A stretch of DNA of 64,000 nt from Sipunculus nudus (lineage: Eukaryota > Annelida > Sipuncula > Golfingiida > Sipunculidae): contig CM049322.1 in NCBI GenBank assembly GCA_026874595.1, positions 38,246,340-38,310,339 on the forward strand, read 5' to 3'. The translations under genes were made by a program, and so were the position numbers. The notes beneath the pieces were generated by a model, which saw only the letters and a program-made list of their open reading frames with translations, searched no databases and was not told where the DNA came from. Shown in pieces: positions 12,549-24,104 of the stretch. Every line of letters begins with the position of its first letter. The first letter of the stretch is position 1.

Positions 12549-12880
12549 AGGGAATGCAAGCCTCCGCCATGTTAGGGGTACGGGTTCCTATTGTGGGACG
12601 CTCCTAAAATCGCGTTTGCATTCATGTATTCGGCCCATATTGCCCAGTTCATTCTTGCATAAGCGCCTGTACATTTGTGAATATTCCTTAATGACGTCCC
12701 TGAATGTGGATCATGTGCAGGATCTACATCAAAATCGAATCGATTCTTCATTGGCTCTTCCCGAAATGTGTCCGAAAGATTCTGTTTATGATTGTGTGAG
12801 TTTTGTTGTAAACAATCACACACACAGGCACACACACCGACGGGGATGCACGCATACCTTCCTTGCGGAGGCAATAAGGA
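12549..12880 (+). mobile_element. GCCTCCGC-ended dispersed repeat, most complete copy
   Basis: Begins GGAATGCAAGCCTCCGCCAT and ends near CTTCCTTGCGGAGGCAATAA, so GCCTCCGC and GCGGAGGC face each other at the two ends. The CCTTCCTTGCGGAGG at the 3' end can also form a small hairpin. Related pieces lie at 29,515-29,715 (3' half), 42,325-42,480 (5' half) and 60,108-60,150 (5' tip). Non-coding. The asymmetric ends with a 3' hairpin resemble non-autonomous Helitron/Helentron elements, but this assignment is tentative. Confidence 0.65.
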
Positions 12881-13397
12881 TGATTTAACGAGACTCAGAA
12901 TCGGACTTAAACTCGAGTCCATGTAGACGTGGACTCAAAGAAGTTGGACGGAGGGATGAACTCCGTCAGACCTTAACTTAAACTTAAGTTGCTTGAACCT
13001 TAAATCGGATGGTGTGAACGAGACCATAAAACAGCTCTGTTTATTGAGTTCTCTTCTGGCTTTAATAAGTTTTTTTTTACCAATTATCATTTTGACATTC
13101 ACAGTTTAGAGATTGAATTGGTAATATTCTATATTTAAAAGTATATAATTCAATATCCCAAAATGTCAAAAGTGTAAAAAAACTATTTCTATCCGGAAAC
13201 TTTTTAAACGATCAAAAGAAGTTTCTGTTGCTTCGACCCACTGGAAGAAATATACAAACTAAATAAACAAAACACGGTTACAGGATACATCTTTTCTATC
13301 CGAACAAATGAAATTACTGACCCGAGGTGCTCGGATAAGAAAGGGTAAACAGCAATTCCTGTCTCCCTTTTTCTGTCTTTCAATTGGCTCTCGTTCT

Positions 13398-13400
<3 letters not shown>

Positions 13401-13474
<74 letters not shown>
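13401..13474. repeat. (CT)n microsatellite in unit 1
   Basis: About 36 CT units in the first copy of the tandem duplication. The Arg-Glu repeat frames on the minus strand are its translation. Confidence 0.96.
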
Positions 13475-13477
<3 letters not shown>

Positions 13478-14213
13478 AAGCTCTCGCGTTGTTTATGTAA
13501 ATATTTAAGTTTAAGAGGGTATTTATGTAGATTATGATCTACATCAAAATCGAATCGATTCTTCATTGGCTCTTCCCGAAATGTGTCCGAAAGATTCTGT
13601 TTATGATTGTGTGAGTTTTGTTGTAAACAATCACACACACAGGCACACACACCGACGGAGATGCACGCATACCTTCCTTGCGGAGGCAATAAGGATGATT
13701 TAACGAGACTCAGAATCGGACTTAAACTCGAGTCCATGTAGACGTGGACTCAAAGAAGTTGGACGGAGGGATGAACACCGTCATACCTTAACTTAAACTT
13801 AAGTTGCTTGAACCTTAAATCGGATGGTGTGAACGAGACCATAAAACAGCTCTGTTTATTGAGTTCTCTTCTGACTTTAATAAGTTTTTTTTACCAATTA
13901 TCATTTTGACATTCACAGTTTAGAGATTGAATTGGTAATATTCTATTTTTAAAAGTATATAATTCAATATCCCAAAATGTCAAAAGTGTAAAAAAACTAT
14001 TTATATCCGGAAACTTTTTTAAACGATCAAAAGAAGTTTCTGTTGCTTCGACCCACTGGAAGAAATATAAAAAACTAAATAAACAAAACACGGTTACAGG
14101 ATACATCTTTTCTATCCGAACAAATGAAATTACTGACCCGAGGTGCTCGGATAAGAAAGGGTAAACAGCAATTCCTGTCTCCCTTTTTCTGTCTTTCAAT
14201 TGGCTCACGTTCT

Positions 14214-14215
<2 letters not shown>

Positions 14216-14275
<60 letters not shown>
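14216..14275. repeat. (CT)n microsatellite in unit 2
   Basis: The same tract in the second copy, shorter by about 6 or 7 repeats than its partner. Confidence 0.96.
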
Positions 14276-14280
<5 letters not shown>

Positions 14281-14330
14281 AGCTCTCGCTTTGTTTATGT
14301 AAATATTTAAGTTTAAGAGGGTATTTATGT

Positions 14331-15054
14331 CCAACCTACGTTGGAAAATTAACTTATCCCAAATTTCGTTTAAATTTCCCTCGAATTTTATATCTCTGAT
14401 ATTTCAAGTTATATTTAACAAATTATCATTACTTTAATCTACGTAACTAATCAAGCGCCGAAAGTAAAATCCAGTTTCACCATATGTTAATTAATCAAGG
14501 ACCATGATTATTTTTTTATATTACTCACTATCATGTGATACAACGAGTCTTCGTGCAATCAACGTATCGTAAGACTATGCTAATAATCTACTCCGGCACA
14601 GTAGCTATTTTCCATTCTTTTAACGGAATCCTTGATTGAATGGCAGAAAGCAGATCTCCCGTTGTATGTAAGTGGAGAATTGCGCAATCATTTGAAAAAG
14701 CTATGGAGCAATGATACATATCATAGCTAGTATTGAAGAAAGAACGTTAAATTCAGTGAATACAACGGAATGCATTCGTCTTCTTCTGCGGCTATTATTT
14801 TTTATTAATATAAAATCTTCAGGGCCTCTAACTAAAAAAGTCTTTATTTTTATTATAACAAGCCGTTAAAGAGTAATTGTAACTAATAATATGATAAAAT
14901 ATCGTGTCTTTTTAACCGCTAGGTGTGCTAACATGTTCTCTTTATTTAAACCAATGCATATATTGGTGGACCCACATAAGAATTCAAAATTGTGATGGCT
15001 TAGTATTTTCAACCGGATTCTTTTTTTTTGCAATTTTATCTTGTCAAAGGAATT
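14331..15054. other. No gene seen
   Basis: AT-rich sequence without recognised repeats or coding frames. Confidence 0.5.
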
Positions 15055-15235
15055 ATGCAGGGGCCGTGTAAGAGGCTTCTTTGGGCACAAAGCTCAGAGC
15101 CGGCAGGTGGTGAGTTCGAATCTCCGCCGAGGAGTGGAGAGCGATTTGCAGGCTGAATGGGAAGACTTTATCCCACAGCAGTGTTTCCCTCACATACGAG
15201 TGCGCCTTTATGGGGTTAGTTAGTGTATTTTATGA
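15055..15235 (+). mobile_element. tRNA-derived SINE, family A, copy 2
   Basis: B-box-like GTTCGAATCTCCGCC at 15,112-15,126. The downstream body has CAGCAGTGTTTCCCTCACAT, matching the body of the 6.5-kb copy. Shorter than copy 1, ending after TTTATGACCC. Confidence 0.75.
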
Positions 15236-16099
15236 CCCAGGAATCGGGATCGTTTCACTGCCACTGCCACCAAAATTCATTTTAAAAAGTCTCGAAGTAA
15301 CACAAGTTAATCTCCGATGTTACCAAGTTTTATGTAAAACAATGCGATTATGTAACCAGGTCAAAACGGCATAAAATATCACTGTTTATATGGCATTGGA
15401 AGGACCCGAACTTTAAAGATATCCCGGAAGGACAAACTTGCCCAAAGTTAGCCGCAGGACAGCAAGAAAGCTTCGATAAAGGCACATATTAAAATATGTT
15501 CAATTGATATTGTCATTACCATCGTTAGAAAAGTGTCTAAACGTGACTTATCATAAGTTCAGTGGAAAAAATGACGACCAAAATTATCGATGTGAAAATG
15601 ACTTATTTGGTTGGGCCAGGAGACGTTATGATTTAGTTTCAGCTGTCACGAACATTTTCACAATCGAACCAGCCTTCCTATGGCTGTGCGTCAACGGTTT
15701 TTCGTCTGGCGGGTGTTTCCTAACAACCTCCATAAAACCTGATTTCATGAGGAATACTCAGACCCCTCTCAGACGATGAGGTTCCTATGACAACATTGTC
15801 CACTCCCGGCTAGACTGGTACCCCTCGCTGTAATCGCCCCACCTCCGTCTGATACCAAGTGGTAACATCAAGACAGTACCTAAGAAATTTGCTTAAATGT
15901 TTGAACAACACTTTATGATTTTTGGAATATTTCGAGCCCTATGCATTTTAAACATGGAATTCGGAGGGTTCAATAATTTTATCGCATTCTTTTTATTTTT
16001 GTTTAGTTTGAGGATTCGCCTCCAGTTTTTTAATGCTATCTTAATTCAAAGTATATGTACATCTGCAGAATTCAAACCCGGTTTCGGAATACTTGACAG
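15236..16099. other. No gene seen
   Basis: Open frames of 91-115 codons at 15,504-15,779 and 15,897-16,244 have no recognisable domain. The second runs into the reversed SINE. Confidence 0.5.
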
Positions 16100-16267
16100 G
16101 GCAGTATCACACGTTTCTTCCCATTTTACATCCTGGTGTCAATCAGGCCCGCTGACAACTGCATCTGTGGGCCTTAGGTGTGTAATCGACCCTATTGCTG
16201 GGCCACACTTACGAGGAACACCCGAAAGGCGCACTCGTTTGTGAGTGAAACACGACCGTTGGCCAAA
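16100..16267 (-). mobile_element. SINE family A, copy 3, 3' part only
   Basis: Read on the minus strand it gives TCGTGTTTCACTCACAAACG, GCGCCTTTCGGGTGTTCCTC, GTGTAATCGAC-region blocks and GATACTG, in the same order as 6640-6812. The tRNA-like head is missing, as expected for 5'-truncated insertion. Confidence 0.75.
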
Positions 16268-19200
16268 CTTTTTTATATGTTATAGATACTCGCAGCTGCA
16301 ACTCAGAACGTAACTATCCATGAATACATGGTTCTATAGGCATCTTGCTTGGCTGATAGGTTGGATAAAGGCTCTTATATTAGAGGAAATAGAACGTTTT
16401 GTTTCCGGTACACGTTATAGGTTAGGCTTACTTTCTCAGTTTGCATGGAAGCCAATCAACCTGGACACAATTACACAGCAGACAACTCAGTTCATAGTCA
16501 TGAGCCGTATTTCAGGGACAGGTGGGGATGTCCCACACTTTTAAAAAGTAGCATTTTGTGTGTCTCATTTTTTACGGGATTTTACGAGAATAAAGCACGT
16601 GTTCGTCACCATGTTCACAGTTTCTTTACTTTTTTGTGATCTTCAATATACATCTAATTATGAGATTATTTAGGATATACTATGAGTGCATCATTGCATA
16701 CTCATACATATTATGCTATTGTATATTATTAAACTTTCTTATTTCTTCATTTAACTTTCTGTCTATGAAAGTAAAAGTTGGACCAGTGATGATCAGAAAC
16801 CCTCTGAGGCGATGAAGCATTTGGTACTGATTTCGGTCCTGTAAACGGTCCTCTTCTCGAGACCATTCCGATGAAAAGTCTCTGTCACGATTTTCATCTA
16901 AGAATCCCTGCTCTCCGACATTCATTTAATATTGGTGTAATATCACCCATCCCGGACAGCAATTGCAAACACATTGAAATGTACAGATGAGACCAATGCG
17001 TCTTTAAGACAAAGATAATATAAGGACCCACAATGAAAAAAAGAACATAACATATATGCGTTTACACTGTTTGTTTGCTTTCTTTTTTTTTTCAATGGTG
17101 AATTGTACGTAATGAATCATCAAACAGTTACGATGTGTTTAATTTTGTGAATTGTTTCATCCAAGAAGAATTACAGTGAAAATGGCACTATGTTCTTGAG
17201 CCTCAATGGCATGATGGTGAAATCTCCTTATTGAACCTCAGAGATTCGCTCTAATGTCTTAACGACAGGTAATGACTTCTGGATTATTTCTAACCCTGTG
17301 CATATAAAACCTGAAATCCAGAAGGCTTAATAATAAACATATCATTCTTATCATATGAATACCTTCATCCTCATGTATTAGACAGTGCCACCATCAGACC
17401 ATGGACCTATCCTTTAAAAAATGAACAAAACGAAAAGTTATGGTATCGCATTCGTCTGTGAAAAATAAATGTTAGAATACAAGTTCATGTGTTGGTATCT
17501 AAACTTAAGTCCCAGTAGGTTTGCCCTGTTACTCTTTCTAGTCCACGGCCTGGCTACGCCCTAAAGCATAGCCAAAGGGTGAGGTCCCTTCCCTGAGAGT
17601 AATACACATACTAACGAACAAACATAGTATATAATCTTTACAACACTAAGCAAGTAAATACTTAATGATTAGAAATAAATGTTTTTCCCATTATATATTG
17701 CTCAGAATACAGAAGACGCGTTTTACTTGCTTGCCCAGGCATCAAGGGCGGATGGAAATTTATTTTAATGCGGGACTGTTTCCCATTAGAATTCCAGCAG
17801 CCTGGCTTACGTCGAAAATGTTAACACTAAGTCCATTTTGCTACGCTGTGCGCAGAAATGGGGTTTTATTAGAAGCATACAACGTTATAATAGGAATCCG
17901 TGATCTAACTATACCCACAATACCTCAAAGCAGACGACACTTGTTTGCCCGCCAGGACGCTGTCGCTCAGTATCCAAGGCAACCATTGTTTTAACTCACG
18001 TGTCATTTAGCATGGGCTTTCTGTTATACAGGACTCTCTGTCTACAGTCGCATGTTCTGTTCGCTGGGGATATTATTTTTGTCCTTGCATGTGTTTTTTT
18101 AACAGTGAAAGTATCACCTTTAGACGTTGTTACTTTTCTTGAAATGCAATCACGTGGACACGTATAAGCATAAAAATCATTTGGTTGTTGTAACATAACC
18201 CTTGAAACTCGAACTTAGAGAAAACATGAAAAATGGAAAGATCCATTTTTCTGAGACTTGTTTCGATCTAAATTGATTCCAACTGTGTAAAAAACTAGTT
18301 TCTAGTGACCTGTGCGTTTACTTTTATTTTCTGCTGACTTAGTTCGGCGGTTACCATGACACCAATCTGTTCCTTCTGCGGCCCTTTCAAATAGCTTTTA
18401 GAAATTTGTTTCTTATGTTTTCTATTGCTCGCTATTTCTATCCCCTATCTATTTCTATTCCACGAAAGCGATGTTTTCTTTAGAGGATTATGTAAATACC
18501 AACTAGTTTTATAAATGTTTATTCATTTATATCAATTGAGGTTGTTCTAATTAAATCATTTCATAATAAATAGTCACTATGTTTGCTGATGGCGTAAAAC
18601 TGAAATCACGTTGTGATTGTCAATATAAACTGAAAGGCTTAGTGGGCATAAACCAAGTCCTCCAGGTAGCCTTACATTCAAAAGCTTTCTAGCCTATTCT
18701 GCTGAATAGTATGCTTTAAAAATGAGTTCCGTCGATAATATATATTTCCTAAAATAACTGAGATCCCTCTATTCTTCGGAATGAAACCTAGTAGCTTCAG
18801 CTTCAAGGTCCCACCACTAAACGCAGGGGCGGATCCATATAGCTTGATCGATATGTGTTGCATTTTTTCAAGTACCGGGGTATACGCTTTTATATTCTAT
18901 AATAAACAGATGATAATATGGTATGGCTTACGTTTGGTAAAATAAATTATAAAGGCATATTGGCATATTTATAAAATGACATTTCCTGGCGTTTACTTGG
19001 GCGGAATTTTGTAAATATGTCGCAGTAAACCAGAGATCCAATAAACTTTTATGTCTGCCATCTTTAAGGCTATGCAAAGTGATTTCCTTAATCTGTCTCG
19101 CTGTAAACTGCAATAGCCAGTTAATACAGGTTTTCGTGGCCGCAGAGGTCAAAAAAGGAAATGATACAATCTAGGAAAAAATCAAGGAGCTTTCTGATCT

Positions 19201-19666
19201 TAAAACATCAAAGAACGTCCCCCGGTACCTGTTAGAGAGGCTTTATTGGGGATTAGCCAAAGCTGCCTCTATCCCATCAGGCCATTCGCTTCGAGTGATC
19301 TTCGTTTGCTTGTGATTGGGTTTGGTTCTTTTTGCTTCCCCCAAAAGGCTCAGGGAAAACAGTAACTCTTGGTCAAACAAACCTACCACAGTAGACCAAC
19401 ATAAACTGCTAGAGAAGGACTATGAATTTATTGTCCCAAGAATGAGGTTATGATATTATATACTTTTTTTTTGTCTGCATGGGAAATCCTGCTGAAGTAA
19501 TAAAGGATATACCGATGGTATGGGTATAAAGATTAATTTGCATGCTCGGCCATAAGTTGCGATTATACAAACTGTGTCCTTAATTGATTTTGAGGGACCT
19601 CTGCTCGTTTGGCTTGGTTTGTTGGCATTTACAGTCTGCAAAGAAAACAGTGTGAGTCTTAAATAA
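16268..19666. other. No gene seen over 3.4 kb
   Basis: No open frame with recognisable protein similarity, no long microsatellite, no RNA gene. A GGGGCGGATCCA motif at about 18,825 resembles a hAT terminal repeat, without a partner end. This is one of the least repeat-laden parts of the window. Confidence 0.5.
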
Positions 19667-19785
19667 TGTTACGAAGACAAATTGTTCAGGGGAAAACATT
19701 TGGCCGACCCGGGATTCGAACCCATGTCGGTGGCGCAAGCTTCACCAGCGAGACAGTTCGGTCCGCTTTATATCACCCCGTAACA
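19667..19785 (-). mobile_element. Short tRNA-like LTR-type repeat, copy C (119 bp)
   Basis: TGTTACGAAGACAA...CACCCCGTAACA, bounded by TG and CA. Read on the minus strand it has a perfect polymerase III B-box, GGTTCGAATCC, followed by CGGGTCGGCC, and near its start GACCGAACTG that can pair with the end, like a tRNA acceptor stem. It lacks about 38 bp present in the 157-bp copies at 49,418 and 54,028. Flanks ATAA and ATAC are an imperfect 4-bp target duplication. Confidence 0.8.
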
Positions 19786-20582
19786 ATACAAGTTTATTAG
19801 CAAAGGAAAACTGTTTTCATGGAAGACCCGACCCCTCTTGGACGGACACCCCTCTAAAACGAACAAATGGTCCGGTCCCATTACTATCCGATATATAGGG
19901 GTTTCACTGTAGCCGTTTACTGCTTTACATTTCAGATTTTCTATAAAACATTTTTTAGGAAAAGCTTGCCAAAACCCTATATTTCGGGTTCAGTTGATTT
20001 CAATCTTCAATGGTATTCGTTGCGTTAATTAAGTGTTAAAATCTTGGTGCACATATTTTGCACCAAATACATTTGGTGGTCATGGCATGGCATGTCTACT
20101 GATACTTAATTTCTGTTAGTCAGCACTATCAGAGGGAGCAATTTAGTTCTTGGTAAATGCCATAGACAGTTGAGGAAGTGGGCATTAAGGGCAGAGCCCG
20201 GTGCCGCCGCAGTTTTTCGCCGCCGCCAGCCGAGTTGAGATTAAGCCGAGCCTGCCTAGTTTATCAGGAGGCGCCGCCGATATTTCATTAAGCCGAAGTG
20301 AGCCGATTTTAGCAGCTCATTTAGGTTTGAGACAAGATAAATACAAAAAGATTAATCTTGTACAAATAAAAATGTCCGAAACATATGTTCAGTTTTTTTT
20401 TGTTTTTTTTTCCCTTGGTTTCTTGTAACTGAACGGAAACGGTGTGACTGTTGAAGTATGAAAAGTTGGCTTATGAATCCACCAGTATGAACTATACTCG
20501 ATATTTAATCAAGTTAGTTAAATGAAAAATGGATGCAATATGTCACAAAATAATTTGTTTATATAAAATTGATACCTTGTAA
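19786..20582. other. No gene; GCC-rich block and transposon-end relic
   Basis: At 20,196-20,300 a (GCC)-rich block contains two GCCGCCG clusters and repeated AGCCGAG words. GCCGAGTTGAGAT recurs at about 21,451. At 19,890-19,912 a GGGGTTTCACTG next to TA resembles the end of a pogo/Tigger-type element. Confidence 0.4.
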
Positions 20583-20863
20583 TGTTACAGGTGCTCTTTT
20601 TATTATGTGACACGGGCGTAACTCCTGTTGTGGCGCTCGTGTCTGGCCGTGTATTACATTCTATGTTTAATCCGTACTGGTTGAACTCTCGTTGTCATGT
20701 AAGCCTTGGGTTTTCACGCCTGGTCGTGGGTCACGTGATGACCCTGGTGTGTGGAGATACACACGGGTATGTTCTTCTTGATAATTCCTGAAATGCGTAT
20801 TTACTGTGCAAGATCTTATAGACTGTTCGAGAAGTGGAAAATTCTCGGCTTGAGGTGTTAAGG

Positions 20864-20870
20864 TATATAA
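20864..20870 (+). promoter_or_regulatory. TATA box of the solo LTR
   Basis: TATATAA followed by AGGGGC. The same GGTATATAAAGGGGC is kept in the LTR at 49,695-50,322 (reverse strand, about 50,102-50,109), which supports function in this LTR family. Confidence 0.8.
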
Positions 20871-21230
20871 AGGGGCTGTGTTTTAGAACGGGCAGGGCAG
20901 AGAGCAGAGAAGATTCCAGCGGACGCAAAAGCGTGTGTCAGATTCTAGGACCTTATCCGAAGAATGCGGCAATTATACATTTTCAAAGACTTTCTCCTGG
21001 ATTTTATGTATTTGGACTTCAGTTTACTTTCTGGGTTGTTGCAAGATCTTTCCATTGGACTGTCATTCTCCGGGAGTTTACATTTAAAGGGCTTATCGTT
21101 GTGATGGTGTTGGTATCCAGGTACTGTGCGCATTGTTTTTCTATGTGATTGTATTGACTTGTTGTTATACCGCTGTTTTACTGTTTAATTGTATTGATTT
21201 CGTGTATTGTATTGTTAGGGTTGTTTTAAG

Positions 21231-21236
21231 AATAAA
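21231..21236 (+). terminator. Polyadenylation signal of the solo LTR
   Basis: AATAAA inside a block conserved with the other LTR (reverse complement at 49,752-49,757), some 360 bp past the TATA box. Confidence 0.7.
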
Positions 21237-21391
21237 TTATAGTTATTTGTTAACAAAAAACCATTGACTTCTTTATTCATTCCCCTAGACATTTCCCGCT
21301 GCCTAGTGTTACAGAATCTGATTTTTTATCTCCGTTACAGAATTTGTATTCATCACGCATACGTGATCTGTTTATATTAGGTACCGTAACA

Positions 21392-22399
21392 GTAACTTTA
21401 TAAACGAATAGGCTTTCAGGTCAGTTTAAGCCAGCCGACATTTTGCAGGCCGAGTTGAGATACGAAACTCGGCTTACTACTAAAGTTAGCCGCATGTTTG
21501 TCCAAGCAAGTCGCATTTGTTTGGCTAACTCCACTTCGGGCTCTAAGTAAGGGACTTTTAGATAGCAGGGCAAATAATGTGAGAACAGAGTGGGCCCAAA
21601 GAAACTATAATCACTAAGGAGCATCTCATTTGTACGAATAGCAATTATTCAACAAAAAAAAACATCTCGGTCAGCTTTTTTTTTTGTAGGATCCAAGCGT
21701 AACCATTGTTTTATAGACCACAACATCACCAATAAATACCCAGGAAGAGGAGACCCAGAAAATCCTTATACTAGCTGTAAATCTATAATTTCGATATGCG
21801 ACCTGTGACATCAGGATTTTAGTGTGTATGCAAAATGGCGGCCCCCATGAACGGTCTCGAGAAATCGGGGACATGTATCTGCACAGTTAAAAGCGGAATA
21901 ACGCTTTTTACCGCGCCCAAATTTTCCAATTAAAATAGGGATATGCATCAGATATGCTAAACAAGTCTCTTTGATAGAATATTACATTCGAACAGACCGA
22001 CAAACACACAGACTACACAAGACATACCATAAATATCAGTGCTTTGCACAGGAGAGAGAAATACAGCTAAACTTAGACAAAACGCTGTACCTTAAATCAT
22101 TAATAAAGGCATGAATAATCGGATGAGAGTAAAGATTTGTCTGCACAAACACATGTCCTGGACGTATGGGACTTAAATTTCCAGCTGCTTTGCTGCTTAC
22201 GAGATCTGGTTTAAACCCAAGATATGGTAATTTTGCCACGGGGCTGGACATAAAATCGTTGAACACGGTCTGTCGTCTGGCGAGTGTAAGAAATGAGCTT
22301 CGCAAACGCGACCTGACGTTCCTCTTGAACTGGCCTTAATGGTTACAAATTGGACCTTAAAGGTGATGTGTTTGAGTTAACCACGCACTCAGTACCTCG
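21392..22399. other. No gene; fragments of dispersed repeats
   Basis: The stretch 21,790-21,960 shares AAAATGGC, GCCCCCATGA and CGGT.TCGAGAAA with the reversed segment at 42,705-42,800. It also shares AAGCGGAATA..GCTTTTT and GATATGCAT-type blocks with 45,500-45,590. The rest is unremarkable. Confidence 0.5.
21790..21960 (+). mobile_element. Dispersed repeat fragment (GCCCCCATGA family)
   Basis: Ordered blocks recur at 42,705-42,800 (reverse) and 45,500-45,590 (direct). AAAAGCGGAATAACGCTTTT forms a short hairpin. No coding potential; class unknown. Confidence 0.45.
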
Positions 22400-22460
22400 C
22401 TTGTCTGAGTCCTTCTCTCTTTTTTTGGTACTCGTCTCTGTCTGTCTGCCTCCCTATCTT

Positions 22461-22491
<31 letters not shown>

Positions 22492-22877
22492 CTCATTTTC
22501 TTTGTATGTGTGTGCGTGTGTTCCTTCGCAATATAATGTTCGTTATGAGCAATGTATATATACCTATGAATTGCCTCTTGTCAATGATCTGATGATTCTG
22601 GTTATTTATACACTGTGCTTTTCCTTCTGCCTGGGCCTCTGTCTATCTGCCTCCCTACATCCCCCCCCCCCTCTCCTTCTCTCTCCCCATTGTTTCTCTG
22701 TCTGGCTATCTCTCTCTCTCTTTTCTCTCTCTGTCGCCCAGTGTTACTTCGCATGTCTTCGTCCACATAGCAATGTATGCATCTATAGTTTTCTCTGCCC
22801 AATTATTCCTCAGGGTTATCAAAAGTTTGTGTTTTCCTTTCTGTCTGGGTCTCTGTCTATCTGCCTCACCCCTTCCT

Positions 22878-22927
<50 letters not shown>

Positions 22928-23255
22928 CCTCTCTACATTCCTGTCAAATACTGGTCTCCTAGAGAGTACACTAAATGGTGCGTTGTTATATATGTCCTTC
23001 CATCACCACTTTAGAATATTGATTTTGCCCCTCAATTCACCTTTTCTTATTTTTTTCTCTCCTTGTATATGTCTCTGTGTAAGCCTCTCTTTGTCTGTGC
23101 GTCTGTGTCTGTCACTTATATCTAATTGTCAATGTCTGTTTGTGACTGTCTGTGTTTCTCTCTTCTTTCTGTCTTTATCTCCGTGTTTATTTCTATATGT
23201 TTCTTACATTAACGTTTATTCCCTCGTCCTCTCTGTCTCTCTTTTTTGCTCTTGA
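22400..23255. repeat. CT-rich tandem array, unit about 205 bp
   Basis: CTCTGTCTATCTGCCTCCC-type starts occur at about 22,439, 22,640 and 22,853. Each is followed by a (CT)n or C-run and then by TTACTTCGCA...AGCAATGTAT and a TTTTCCTTCTG-like block. The fourth part decays into CT/GT-rich sequence. Long open frames here come from the pyrimidine bias. Confidence 0.75.
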
Positions 23256-23309
23256 TTTTGTACACCTTTCTTTTTTAATGGTATAATATATCTTTCATTG
23301 ATAGGTTAG

Positions 23310-23312
<3 letters not shown>

Positions 23313-23358
<46 letters not shown>

Positions 23359-23579
23359 TATATATATTAAATGAACTTGACATGTTATAAGAAAATAAAA
23401 AAAAAAACGGTTGGTTTATCAATACCAACATTGATCAACCACCTCAAAGGAAAGTGGCTATAACTATCATGAGAGATCCGTGACGCTTTTAGCAATGTGT
23501 TAAACACTTACCCCTCAGGCAGTTTTTTTTTTCCAAAAAAGTGCCAGTTTGCGGTTTTCCGCAGGCAACTCATGGTCGG

Positions 23580-23649
<70 letters not shown>

Positions 23650-23810
23650 TATTCGAAAAAAATCATATAATATGAACTTGACACGATATAAAAAAAGGAA
23701 ACAAAAGTTCGATTTGTAAAACCAACATCCACCAAACACCTTAAAGGTAGCTGGACATAATAAGCATGAGGGGACAGTGACATATTTATCCGTGTGTTGG
23801 TAGTGGCAGT
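23313..23810. repeat. Two tandem ~290-bp units led by (TA)n
   Basis: Each unit has a (TA)n tract (23,313-23,367 and 23,583-23,644) followed by ATGAACTTGACA, an A-rich stretch, ACCAACAT..A.CAA.CACCT.AAAGG, and ATCATGAG-like blocks. The second copy (23,661-23,790) is clearly diverged from the first (23,368-23,500). Confidence 0.75.
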
Positions 23811-24104
23811 TTCAATGCCGGCCAGACGAAGGGATAACGTCCCTTAGAGACAAATCCGACGGTAAAACGTCACTCGCGCACTTACCAGACCGCATTAAGA
23901 AAAAGACACCGGTCCTACAAAGAACAGGAGACGAATAAAAGTGACCGATGGCGCAGTTACATGAAAAATCGATCAGGACCTGTTGGTATGACCAGAGAGC
24001 CTGTCGTTGTTCGGGGGCGGATTAATCTGGAGGGGGGGGGGGAGAAAGTTCCATAAAAGTGCAACGCCCGTTTACGTATCCCACGGCACCTATATGACTT
24101 TGAG

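Larger units (their letters stand above)
12721..14330. repeat. Tandem duplication, two ~800-bp units
   Basis: Unit 1 (12,721-13,535) and unit 2 (13,536-14,330) both start GATCTACATCAAAATCG and end AAGAGGGTATTTATGT. They are nearly identical by eye apart from scattered substitutions and the length of the (CT)n tract inside each. The left unit begins inside the GCCTCCGC-ended repeat, so part of that element has been copied twice. The junction carries ATTATGATC. Confidence 0.93.
20583..21391 (+). mobile_element. Solo LTR of a Ty3/Gypsy-type element, 809 bp
   Basis: Starts TGTTACAGG and ends CCGTAACA, flanked by perfect GTAA duplications at 20,579-20,582 and 21,392-21,395. It carries a TATATAA box at 20,864-20,870 and AATAAA at 21,231-21,236, the usual promoter and polyadenylation signals. 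It is homologous over most of its length to the reversed LTR at 49,695-50,322 but has about 80 bp extra before the TATA box and about 100 bp extra at the 3' end, so the two belong to different subfamilies. No internal sequence remains, implying LTR-LTR recombination. Confidence 0.93.

Noticed and set aside
13204-13737. 177-codon Arg/Glu-repeat frame
   Set aside because: Translation of (CT)n on the minus strand inside the tandem duplication. The partner frame at 13,891-14,334 shows the same effect.
19667-19785. tRNA gene suggested by the GGTTCGAATCC box
   Set aside because: No full cloverleaf or anticodon arm, and the same unit occurs with LTR-like ends in other copies.
20834-21148. 104-codon open frame
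   Set aside because: Lies inside the solo LTR downstream of its TATA box and is not kept in the related LTR.
22502-23255. Two 160-170 codon Leu/Ser-rich frames
   Set aside because: Produced by CT-rich tandem units; composition only.
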